Shown here one piece after another: positions 1-6,221 of a stretch of DNA of 6,306 nucleotides. Numbering within the stretch: position 1 is the stretch's first letter; every line of letters begins with the position of its first letter. The DNA lies in contig DEEV01000097.1 in NCBI GenBank assembly GCA_002350445.1, positions 1,857 through 8,162 of the forward strand, read 5' to 3'. This DNA comes from Treponema sp. UBA2869. Its GTDB lineage: Bacteria > Spirochaetota > Spirochaetia > Treponematales > Treponemataceae. The position numbers and the translations under genes are program-made. The notes under the pieces are model-generated. The model did not search any database and was not told the DNA's origin. It saw only the letters and a list, made by a program, of their open reading frames with translations.

Positions 1-1
1 G

Positions 2-541
2 GCGTATTTTTATAAAAATTCACTTACATCACATTGCTATGCAGACCTTGCCGTAAAATATCTTACGCTTGCCCGAGAAAACGGTTACAAGGCAGATGAT
101 ATTCCGGAATATCTTGGATTAAGTTATGCATCTTTGGGGCTTCCAATGGACAGTATATCTGCATTTACGGAAGCTTTGCTTTATAGAGAGTCTGATTCAC
201 TTCTTCTTTCAATTGCAGAACAATATTACAAGGCGCGCGAATATTCTGCGGCCGAGCAGTATCTGTTCAGAATTATTAAAAACAGTGAAAATGACGAAAT
301 TATTATAAAATCTGAAAATCTGTTGGGTAATATATACATCGATAAAGAAGATTATGATGCGGCTATGCAGGAATTTGAGAATGTTTTGAAAAAAAACGAA
401 AATTCTGCTGACGCACACTATGGAATTGGTGTAATATATGAGAAACAGGGTAATATTGTAAAAGCCAGGGCAGAGTGGCGTAAGACACAGAAGATTCAGG
501 TTAATCATGCGGGTGCTTTACAGAAACTGTCTGATAATTAA
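2..541 (+). CDS. TPR-repeat protein, 3' part only (5' end outside window)
   Basis: The reading frame is open from the left edge, so the gene starts outside the window; 179 residues plus a TAA stop are visible. An in-frame TTG at 134 is not a credible start because coding continues upstream in frame with the same repeat character (YADLAVKYLTLAREN, then IPEYLGLSYASLG). The visible protein is a run of helix pairs typical of tetratricopeptide repeats. The clearest two are residues 103-136 (NLLGNIYIDKEDYDAAMQEF) and 137-170 (AHYGIGVIYEKQGNIVKARAEW), with the small/aromatic pattern at G/Y/A/F positions; weaker repeats lie at about 35-66 and 67-100. TPRs are protein-binding scaffolds; no enzyme motif or membrane segment is visible in this part. 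It ends 32 bases before mreB on the same strand, so it may be co-transcribed with the elongation genes. A role in wall growth is inferred from position only. The missing N-terminus could hold a signal peptide, lipobox or another domain. Confidence 0.85.
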   Translation, partial: AYFYKNSLTSHCYADLAVKYLTLARENGYKADDIPEYLGLSYASLGLPMDSISAFTEALLYRESDSLLLSIAEQYYKAREYSAAEQYLFRIIKNSENDEIIIKSENLLGNIYIDKEDYDAAMQEFENVLKKNENSADAHYGIGVIYEKQGNIVKARAEWRKTQKIQVNHAGALQKLSDN

Positions 542-544
542 GAT
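517..544 (+). promoter_or_regulatory. Possible sigma-70-type promoter for mreB
   Basis: TTTACA at 517-522 matches five of six bases of the -35 consensus. TAAGAT at 539-544, 16 bases further on, matches four of six of the -10 consensus. The predicted transcript would start near 551, just before the mreB ribosome binding site, giving a leader of only about 20 bases. The element overlaps the end and stop codon of the TPR gene. In AT-rich DNA such matches arise by chance, so this is tentative; the alternative is that mreB is transcribed only by read-through from the TPR gene. Confidence 0.3.
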
Positions 545-557
545 TGTAAAAACCATT

Positions 558-563
558 GGGAGG
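558..563 (+). promoter_or_regulatory. Ribosome binding site that sets the mreB start
   Basis: GGGAGG lies 10 bases before the ATG at 574. It falls just inside the upstream in-frame TTG at 556, so that TTG cannot be served by it. This supports 574 as the start, which also gives the usual short MreB N-terminus (MGFLDNFSTDIGIDLGT). Confidence 0.85.
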
Positions 564-573
564 AAATAAACAG

Positions 574-1611
574 ATGGGATTTCTTGATAATTTTTCTACA
601 GATATTGGTATTGATTTAGGAACTTGTAATACGCTGATTTATGTACGCGATAAGGGAATGGTTATTGATGAACCATCTGTTATTGCTGTTGAACGCGGAA
701 CAAAAAGAATTCTTGCCGTAGGTTCAGAAGCAAAGCGTATGCTCGATAAAACCCCTGGTAACATTATAGCTATTAGACCTCTTGCCGATGGTGTTATAGC
801 AGATATTGACAGCACGGAAAAAATGATTAAGTACTTTATTACAAAAATTATTCCACGCCGTCAGTTCTTTAAATCTGTAAGAATGAAAATCGGAATTCCT
901 TCTTGTATTACTGATGTTGAACGCCGTGCAGTAATTGAAGCTGCTCTTAAGGCTGGTGCAAAGGAAGTTGAAGTAATTCCTGAAAGTCTTGCGGCTGCAA
1001 TTGGTGCAAAAATTCCTATTTTTGAACCTGCCGGTCATATGATATGTGATATTGGTGGTGGTACTGCAGAAGTTTCAGTAATTTCACTTGGTGGTATGGT
1101 TGTAACTCACTCAATTCGTGTTGGTGGTGATAAATTTGATGAAGCTATTGTAAAGCACGTTAAGAGCGTACATAACCTGATTATCGGTCAGCCGGCTGCG
1201 GAACGACTTAAGATTCAGATTGGTAATGCGGCTCCTGAAAAGACAATTGAAAAAATGGAACTTAAAGGAACCGATGCAATTACAGGTCTTCCACGACGCC
1301 TTGAAATTGACAGCGTAGAAGTACGAGAAGCGCTCAAAGAACCTGTAACAAAAATTGTAGAAGAAATTAAGTCTGTTTTGAGTGAGACTCCTCCTGAGCT
1401 TGCTTCTGATATTATTGAGCGTGGTATTGTTATGACTGGCGGTGGTTCTATGCTCCGCGAGCTTCCAAAACTTATTTCAAAGGAAACAGGAGTTCCTGTA
1501 ATTCTTGTTGAAAAACCTCTTGAATGTGTTGCTCTTGGTGCAGGAGAAGCTTTTGGTCTGTTTAAGGATATGACTTCAGAACGTGCCATTTACGATAGTT
1601 TGAACGAATAG
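574..1611 (+). CDS. mreB: Rod shape-determining protein MreB (bacterial actin)
   Basis: This is a 345-residue actin-fold ATPase of the normal family length. MreB forms short antiparallel filaments under the inner membrane that orient and organise the elongasome. Visible motifs: phosphate-1 loop DIGIDLGTCNTLIY (10-23), IGIPSCITDVERRAV (106-120), phosphate-2 loop DIGGGTAEVSVISLGG (159-174), and the adenosine motif MTGGGSMLREL (287-297). The pair known in Caulobacter MreB to position the hydrolytic water (E140, T167) aligns with E137 and T164, both present. The stretch around E137 reads IPESLAAAIG where E. coli has IEEPMAAAIG. The N-terminal MGFLDNFS is short and hydrophobic, and the loop near 94-100 (PRRQFFK) could help membrane contact. 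The ATG at 574 is chosen over the upstream TTG at 556 because of the ribosome binding site and N-terminal homology. mreC follows after 11 bases. It ends in TAG. The full set of domains makes the identification firm; MreB is preferred over the paralogue Mbl because of the mreCD neighbours. Confidence 0.97.
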   Translation: MGFLDNFSTDIGIDLGTCNTLIYVRDKGMVIDEPSVIAVERGTKRILAVGSEAKRMLDKTPGNIIAIRPLADGVIADIDSTEKMIKYFITKIIPRRQFFKSVRMKIGIPSCITDVERRAVIEAALKAGAKEVEVIPESLAAAIGAKIPIFEPAGHMICDIGGGTAEVSVISLGGMVVTHSIRVGGDKFDEAIVKHVKSVHNLIIGQPAAERLKIQIGNAAPEKTIEKMELKGTDAITGLPRRLEIDSVEVREALKEPVTKIVEEIKSVLSETPPELASDIIERGIVMTGGGSMLRELPKLISKETGVPVILVEKPLECVALGAGEAFGLFKDMTSERAIYDSLNE

Positions 1612-1613
1612 CC

Positions 1614-1617
1614 GGAG
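1614..1617 (+). promoter_or_regulatory. mreC ribosome binding site
   Basis: GGAG lies 5 bases before the ATG at 1623 and 2 bases after the mreB TAG stop. The close spacing favours translation of mreC by ribosomes finishing mreB. Confidence 0.75.
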
Positions 1618-1622
1618 TTATT

Positions 1623-2495
1623 ATGCCGGAAAAAAACAGATCTTCAATCAGCCTGAAATTCTCAGAATTTCTTTTAATTGGGCTGGTTATTTTATCATCC
1701 GTTTGCCTCACCTTTAATTCTGGAAAATTTATCCTGAATTTTAAGCTTATAGGATTCAATGTTCTTTCTACCATCGACAAGGGCGTTTACCATGTTACGA
1801 GCGGAATAAAAGATACGTTCAATTCTGTTGGAGAACTTAGACGTCTTCGTAAGGATTATAATGAACTTGTAAAACGCCTTGAAAATTATGAAGAAATGCA
1901 GCGGACTAATGCTGATATCAGAAAGGAAAATCAACGACTTAAAGAGCAGCTTGATTTTTCTATTTCGATGGATGAAAAGAATATTCCGGCTCAGATTATT
2001 TCCCGCGATTTAGACAGTTCATTTTCTTATCTTACAATCGACAAAGGCAGTATCAACGGTATAAAAAAGAATATGCCTGTTATTGCTTTTCAGAACGGGA
2101 ATCAGGGGCTTGTAGGAAAAGTTGTTCAGGTAGGAACGTTTACAAGTCAGATTATGCCTGTTTACAATCAGAAAAACATGGTTTCTGCAAGAATTCAAAA
2201 TACTCGTGATCTTGGTCTTGTTAATGGTCTTGGAAGCACGGATCAGCCGCTTTTGATGCAGTATATTCGTAAGCGTGTTGCCGATCAGCTTCATTACGGT
2301 GATGTAATTGTTACTTCTGGAGAAAGCGATAACTATATGCGCGATATTCCTATAGGAACTATTTCAAAAATTACGGAAGTAAATTATAACTCAACCTTAA
2401 ATATTGAGCTTGAGCCAATTCTGGATTTTTCAAGACTTGAGACAGTTATCGCAGTAAACCAGCGTGAATTGAATGATAAAAAACATTCGGAGTAG
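1623..2495 (+). CDS. mreC: Rod shape-determining protein MreC
   Basis: This is a 290-residue bitopic membrane protein of normal family length. MreC's periplasmic part binds and activates PBP2 and links it to MreB. Order of parts: a short basic cytoplasmic start (1-13), one membrane helix at about 14-32 (EFLLIGLVILSSVCLTF), a charged coiled coil at about 70-112 (LRRLRKDYNELVKRLENYEE and onward), then the beta-rich MreC core from about 120 to 278. Family signatures in the core are LTIDKGSINGIKKNMPVI (137-154), GLVGKVVQVG (162-171) and GDVIVTSGESDNYMRDIPIG (226-245). The start is fixed by the adjacent GGAG. mreD begins 3 bases after the TAG stop, and the final Glu codon GAG forms part of the mreD ribosome binding site. 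Nothing is truncated or missing. Confidence 0.95.
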   Translation: MPEKNRSSISLKFSEFLLIGLVILSSVCLTFNSGKFILNFKLIGFNVLSTIDKGVYHVTSGIKDTFNSVGELRRLRKDYNELVKRLENYEEMQRTNADIRKENQRLKEQLDFSISMDEKNIPAQIISRDLDSSFSYLTIDKGSINGIKKNMPVIAFQNGNQGLVGKVVQVGTFTSQIMPVYNQKNMVSARIQNTRDLGLVNGLGSTDQPLLMQYIRKRVADQLHYGDVIVTSGESDNYMRDIPIGTISKITEVNYNSTLNIELEPILDFSRLETVIAVNQRELNDKKHSE

Positions 2496-2497
2496 GG
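2489..2497 (+). promoter_or_regulatory. mreD ribosome binding site overlapping the mreC stop
   Basis: GGAGTAGGG spans the last sense codon (GAG) and TAG stop of mreC; the GGAG core is 6 bases before the mreD ATG at 2499. The same nine bases recur at the mrdA/rodA junction. Ribosomes ending mreC would cover this site, consistent with coupled translation. Confidence 0.75.
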
Positions 2498-2498
2498 T

Positions 2499-3023
2499 AT
2501 GATAAAATCGTTTTTAATTTCAACATTTATTCTACTTGCTTTTACAATCGTAGAATCATCGATTCTCTCAAATATTTCGTTTTTGTATGTAGTTCCAGAT
2601 CTTGTTCTTATCTGCTCGGTTTATTTTTCTTTATTGAATGGTAAAACTTACGGTGAATTATCGGGCTTTGTTTCAGGACTTTTTATGGACTGGATAACAG
2701 GAATTCCATTTGGATTTAATTGCCTTTATCGTACTATTGCAGGTTATATTTTTGGACTTTTTAATGATGTGATTATCATAACAGGTTTTATTATGCCAAT
2801 GCTGTCTGTTGGGGCTGCAACAATTTTAAAAACAATTTTTATCTGCATAATTGGATTCTTATTTCCTAATGTTGATGTTTATGTAACCGGCTTAATTTCT
2901 ACGGAATTTCTTTTTGAATTTATTGCCAATATAATTCTTGCTCCGTTTATTTTTAAGCTTCTTGACTTCTTTAAAGGATATATTTGTATAATCAGTACAA
3001 ACAGCCGGATAGATAATGTATAG
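2499..3023 (+). CDS. mreD: Rod shape-determining protein MreD
   Basis: This 174-residue, very hydrophobic protein has the length and composition of the MreD family. MreD is an inner-membrane component of the elongasome thought to bind MreC and modulate how it activates PBP2. Five or six membrane helices can be read, at about 4-20, 30-47, 52-68, 74-96, 98-121 and 133-157. The family signature is visible as PDLVLICSVYFSLLNGKTYG (33-52) followed by GFVSGLFMDWITGIPFGFN (56-74), matching the usual pattern of a Pro-Asp at a helix start and a Gly-rich helix with Asp ending in G-PFG. MreD sequences diverge strongly, so position between mreC and mrdA adds much to the call. Its last 8 bases overlap the start of mrdA, and it ends in TAG. 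Confidence 0.93.
   Translation: MIKSFLISTFILLAFTIVESSILSNISFLYVVPDLVLICSVYFSLLNGKTYGELSGFVSGLFMDWITGIPFGFNCLYRTIAGYIFGLFNDVIIITGFIMPMLSVGAATILKTIFICIIGFLFPNVDVYVTGLISTEFLFEFIANIILAPFIFKLLDFFKGYICIISTNSRIDNV
3007..3023 (+). promoter_or_regulatory. Weak ribosome binding site and 8-base overlap at the mreD/mrdA junction
   Basis: The mrdA ATG (3016-3018) precedes the mreD TAG stop (3021-3023) in another frame, giving the overlap ATGTATAG. Only a poor GGA (3007-3009) lies upstream, far weaker than the sites before mreB, mreC, mreD and rodA. Start of mrdA therefore probably depends on ribosomes terminating on mreD and re-initiating, which would hold the two products in proportion. Confidence 0.6.
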
Positions 3024-4902
3024 ACCAACAGACGACAGGCTTTCAAAAAGTGCAAAAATCTCAATTCTGTATATTGTGATGGTATTTATATTCTTTTCAT
3101 ATATATTCCGTCTTTTTTCCATGCAGATTGTTCGTGGTGATGATTATAAAATTCAGTCAAAACGAAATGCAAATTCCGTTACTGTAATTCCGGCTCAGCG
3201 CGGTGAAATTTTTGACAGAAAATCAAATGTTCCTATTGTAATTAACACTGAAAGCTTTGCTGTGGAAGTAAAGCCAGGTGAAATTCCTAATGGTTATTAC
3301 GATACTGTAATTCAAAAACTTGCCAAAATTCTTGAAATCAACAAAACAGATATTGATAAAAAAATTCCTCCGTCAATCAGACGTTCTTATACTTCTGTTC
3401 AGGTAAAAACAAATGTTAATTTTGCAACAATTTCCAGCATTGCCGAAAATATTGTAGATTTGCCGGGCGTAAGCTGGGTTTCCAAGCCTAACAGAAACTA
3501 TCTTCATACCCAGTCTATGTCTCATATTATTGGTTATGTAGGCGATATTACACAGGATGAAATTACACTGCTTTATAACAAAGGATATTCAAAGAACAGT
3601 ATTGTAGGAAAAACAGGAATAGAAAAGCAGTATGATTCGCTTTTGCAGGGTGTGCCTGGCTCTGAAGAGTCAATGGTCGATGTTCACGGACGTGTAATTT
3701 CTGCAGTTCCAAAAATCAATGAACCTGAAATGGGTAAAAGCCTTGTGCTTACCATTGATTCTGATATTCAAAAGCTGGTAGAAGATGCACTTGGGCAGAG
3801 AGTAGGTGCTTCGGTTGTTTTAAAGCCTGCTACCGGCGAAATACTTGCAATGGTTTCTTATCCTTATTACGACAACAATATCTTCAGCTCTGATTCTGCA
3901 AGTGTTGAATATGCAAAGCTGATAAATGATTCTTCTAAACCATTGATTAATCGCGCGGTTCAGCTTTCTTATCCGCCGGCTTCGACATTTAAAATTATCA
4001 TGTCTGCGGCTATGCTTCAGGAAAATGTGTTTCCGTCTGCAAAAAAAATTGAATGTAAAGGTAAAATGATTTACGGTGGTCGCGTTTTCCATTGTCACGT
4101 TCACGAACCTGGACACGGCTGGCTTGATTTGAAAAACGCAATGGCTCAGTCCTGCGATGTTTATTACTGGACAATTGGACGTGATTATCTTGGTATAGAA
4201 AAAATTGCATCATACGCACGGGAATTTGGACTTGGAAAAAGCTCTCAAATTGATCTTCCAAGCCAGGTTTCGGGACTTGTTCCAACCGCAGAATGGAAGG
4301 AAAAACGCCTTCACGAAAAGTGGCTTGGTGGTGATACAATGTCCTGTTCAATTGGTCAGGGCTTTATGGAAGCAACTCCTTTGCAGCTTGCAAATATGAT
4401 TGCAATGGTTTCAAATGAAGGTGTAATTTACAAACCTCACATTCTTAAGGAAGTACGCGATCCTGTTACAAATGATGTTATCAGCGAAGTTAAGCCTTCT
4501 GTATTAACAGAATCTACAATCGATAAATCTGTCTGGAAAGAAATACAGGAAGCTTTGCGTTATACAGTTACTGACGGTACTCCGCAGTATCCAATGCATA
4601 ATAAAATTGTAAAAATAGCCTGTAAAACTGGTACTGCCGAAGTTGAACCTTACAGTAATCCAAATAGGAAGGATAAGCAGAGCTGGCACTCGTGGCTTGT
4701 TGCCTATGCGCCATATGATGCGCCTCCGGAAGAGCGAATTTGTGTTGCAACTATTGTAGAAGCCTGCAATAAATGGGAATGGTGGGCACCATATGCAACG
4801 AATATCATAATTCAGGGAATATTTGCAAATCAGACTTACGAGCAGGCAATAAAAGATTTGGGATTCGAACGAATGGCGGCAAACCGCGGAAGACGGGAGT
4901 AG
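3016..4902 (+). CDS. mrdA: Penicillin-binding protein 2 (elongation-specific D,D-transpeptidase)
   Basis: This 628-residue class B PBP has the typical PBP2 length. It cross-links glycan strands made by RodA in the periplasm and is the target of mecillinam-type beta-lactams. Order: cytoplasmic tail 1-15, membrane anchor at about 16-37, then a pedestal domain with the family motifs QRGEIFDR (61-68), GYVGDIT (173-179) and VGKTGIEKQYDSLLQG (197-212). The transpeptidase domain starts at about 240. Catalytic motifs are complete: STFK with nucleophile S323 and K326, SCD at 379-381 (PBP2 proteins use SxD rather than SxN), and KTG at 537-539. GDTMSCSIGQGF (439-450) is also typical. C347, C360, H367 and C380 match the spacing of the zinc site described in Acinetobacter PBP2. 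The end has an aromatic KWEWWAPYAT segment (586-595) in place of the usual Gly-rich loop. rodA follows 5 bases later, the standard partner gene. The SxD motif and the context favour PBP2 over FtsI. Confidence 0.96.
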   Translation: MYRPTDDRLSKSAKISILYIVMVFIFFSYIFRLFSMQIVRGDDYKIQSKRNANSVTVIPAQRGEIFDRKSNVPIVINTESFAVEVKPGEIPNGYYDTVIQKLAKILEINKTDIDKKIPPSIRRSYTSVQVKTNVNFATISSIAENIVDLPGVSWVSKPNRNYLHTQSMSHIIGYVGDITQDEITLLYNKGYSKNSIVGKTGIEKQYDSLLQGVPGSEESMVDVHGRVISAVPKINEPEMGKSLVLTIDSDIQKLVEDALGQRVGASVVLKPATGEILAMVSYPYYDNNIFSSDSASVEYAKLINDSSKPLINRAVQLSYPPASTFKIIMSAAMLQENVFPSAKKIECKGKMIYGGRVFHCHVHEPGHGWLDLKNAMAQSCDVYYWTIGRDYLGIEKIASYAREFGLGKSSQIDLPSQVSGLVPTAEWKEKRLHEKWLGGDTMSCSIGQGFMEATPLQLANMIAMVSNEGVIYKPHILKEVRDPVTNDVISEVKPSVLTESTIDKSVWKEIQEALRYTVTDGTPQYPMHNKIVKIACKTGTAEVEPYSNPNRKDKQSWHSWLVAYAPYDAPPEERICVATIVEACNKWEWWAPYATNIIIQGIFANQTYEQAIKDLGFERMAANRGRRE

Positions 4903-4903
4903 G
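4895..4903 (+). promoter_or_regulatory. Ribosome binding site that sets the rodA start, overlapping the mrdA stop
   Basis: GGGAG at 4895-4899 ends 8 bases before the ATG at 4908. It includes the last Glu codon (GAG) of mrdA and abuts its TAG stop, repeating the GGAGTAGGG arrangement seen before mreD. It argues against the longer in-frame opening upstream, which lies entirely within mrdA. Confidence 0.8.
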
Positions 4904-4907
4904 GGAA

Positions 4908-6221
4908 ATGAAAAATAAATTTCTTTCAAAGTTTGACTATGTTCTTATTTTGTGCGTAACAATTTTGGTTTCTGTTGGTATTTTGTTTATATATTCTTCC
5001 AGCGTAAATTCCGACGGTTTTTCTGTAACAAATGAATATATAAAGCAAATTGTTTGGGCTGTTATAGGCTTTGTTATTATGATTGCCCTTACACTTTATG
5101 ATTACCGCAGACTTTCTTCGCTTTCGTTTTACTTTTTCGCTGCCTTAATTTTACTTTTAATTTATACGCGAATTTTTGGACGTTACGTAAATGGTGCAAA
5201 AAGCTGGATTGGAATTGGTGAATTTGGAATTCAGCCATCTGAATTTGGTAAAGTTTTTTATATTCTATTTCTGGCAAGATATCTTGATGAATCAAAAAAT
5301 GAACAACCGCTAAAACGTTTTATTTATGCTGCAGGAATTTTGTTTATTCCTATGGGACTTATTTTGATTCAGCCAGACTTAGGAACAGCAAGCGTTTATC
5401 TTCCTGTTTTTATTATTATGTGTTTTATTGCAGGAATTCCGGTTGTTTATATTTTGTATGCATTGCTTTTGATGTGTTTTACAATCATGTTTGCAGTTCT
5501 TCCTGTATGGAATGCTGAAATTGCACAGACGCCTGTTGCTTTAATTTCGGTTCTTACAAATTTTAAGCTTCGTGCAATTCTTACAGTTGCCGTACTTGTA
5601 ATTATGTTTGGTGGTGTCGTTATCAGACGTTATCTTCATGGACCAAAGTACATAAAATGGATTACGTTTTTTTCTTCGATAATTTCTGCATCACTGATTT
5701 TTTCTGTAATTCTTGGAAAAGTTCTTAAGGATTATCAGATTAAACGTCTTATTATTTTTATGAATCCTGAAAAAGACCGTCTTGGAGCCGGCTGGAATAT
5801 TATTCAGTCTATGACAGCAATTGGTTCTGGAGGACTCTATGGTCAGGGATACCTTAATGGAACTCAAAGTCATTTCCGTTTTCTTCCACAGCAGAGTACT
5901 GACTTTATTTTTAGTATTCTTTCAGAAGAAACAGGATTTACCGGCGGTCTTTTGGTATTTTTGATTTATATTATAATTCTTATAAAAATTTTGCGGCTTG
6001 TTCGTGTTTGTCCTAATGATTTTGGTTCATATATCTGTTCAGGCATTTTTGGAATGTTTGTATTCCATTTCTTTATTAATGTTGGAATGGTAATGGGAAT
6101 GATGCCTATTACAGGAATTCCTCTGATTTTTCTATCTTACGGTGGTTCGTCGCTACTTACAGCTATGACTTGCTGCGGCTTGATTATGAGCATAAATTGT
6201 CGTAAGAATGATTTGAAGTAG
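4908..6221 (+). CDS. rodA: RodA, SEDS-family peptidoglycan glycosyltransferase
   Basis: This 437-residue polytopic membrane protein polymerises lipid II into glycan strands and works as a pair with PBP2. SEDS signatures: GAKSWIGIGEFGIQPSEFGK (96-115), QPDLGT (155-160), NPEKDRLGAGWNIIQS (286-301), IGSGGLYGQG (305-314), LPQQSTDFIFSILSEETGF (326-344) and PLIFLSYGGSS (405-415). D290 aligns with the essential Asp of RodA and FtsW, although the following residue is Arg instead of the usual Pro. RodA is preferred over FtsW because of the mrdA neighbour and GTQSHFRFLP. The start at 4908 follows from the ribosome binding site and gives MKNKFLSKFDYVL followed directly by helix 1; the upstream in-frame extension would lie inside mrdA. 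The protein is about 65 residues longer than E. coli RodA. The excess falls between QPDLGT and the catalytic loop and looks like two extra membrane helices (about 218-239 and 250-272) joined by a basic turn, RRYLHGPKYIK. It ends in TAG. Confidence 0.95.
   Translation: MKNKFLSKFDYVLILCVTILVSVGILFIYSSSVNSDGFSVTNEYIKQIVWAVIGFVIMIALTLYDYRRLSSLSFYFFAALILLLIYTRIFGRYVNGAKSWIGIGEFGIQPSEFGKVFYILFLARYLDESKNEQPLKRFIYAAGILFIPMGLILIQPDLGTASVYLPVFIIMCFIAGIPVVYILYALLLMCFTIMFAVLPVWNAEIAQTPVALISVLTNFKLRAILTVAVLVIMFGGVVIRRYLHGPKYIKWITFFSSIISASLIFSVILGKVLKDYQIKRLIIFMNPEKDRLGAGWNIIQSMTAIGSGGLYGQGYLNGTQSHFRFLPQQSTDFIFSILSEETGFTGGLLVFLIYIIILIKILRLVRVCPNDFGSYICSGIFGMFVFHFFINVGMVMGMMPITGIPLIFLSYGGSSLLTAMTCCGLIMSINCRKNDLK

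Noticed and set aside
134..541. Complete 135-residue TPR gene starting at TTG 134
   Set aside because: The frame is open to the left edge with TPR-like sequence upstream and no ribosome binding site before the TTG, so the gene is a partial one.
556..573. Upstream TTG start adding six residues (MGGNKQ) to MreB
   Set aside because: The extension consists of the ribosome binding site itself, and no such site precedes the TTG. The ATG at 574 gives the normal MreB N-terminus.
1215..1589. Long opposite-strand open frame inside mreB
   Set aside because: It is low-complexity and Ser/Arg-rich with no family resemblance, and it lies opposite a highly conserved gene; it is a coding shadow.
4773..4907. 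In-frame 45-residue N-terminal extension of RodA
   Set aside because: It lies wholly within mrdA, is a polar out-of-frame translation unlike any RodA, and the ATG at 4908 has its own ribosome binding site.
4504..4929. Opposite-strand 141-codon open frame across the mrdA/rodA junction
   Set aside because: It has no recognisable domain or ribosome binding site and lies opposite conserved PBP2 motifs; it is a coding shadow.
6051..6066. Small inverted repeat GGAAT/ATTCC as a hairpin
   Set aside because: It has only five base pairs and lies inside conserved rodA coding sequence, with no T run after it.
892..6121. Palindrome GGAATTCC at 892, 2700, 5433 and 6114, possibly a dispersed repeat
   Set aside because: All four copies are in frame and encode Gly-Ile-Pro (GGA ATT CCN). 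Codon bias explains the recurrence.
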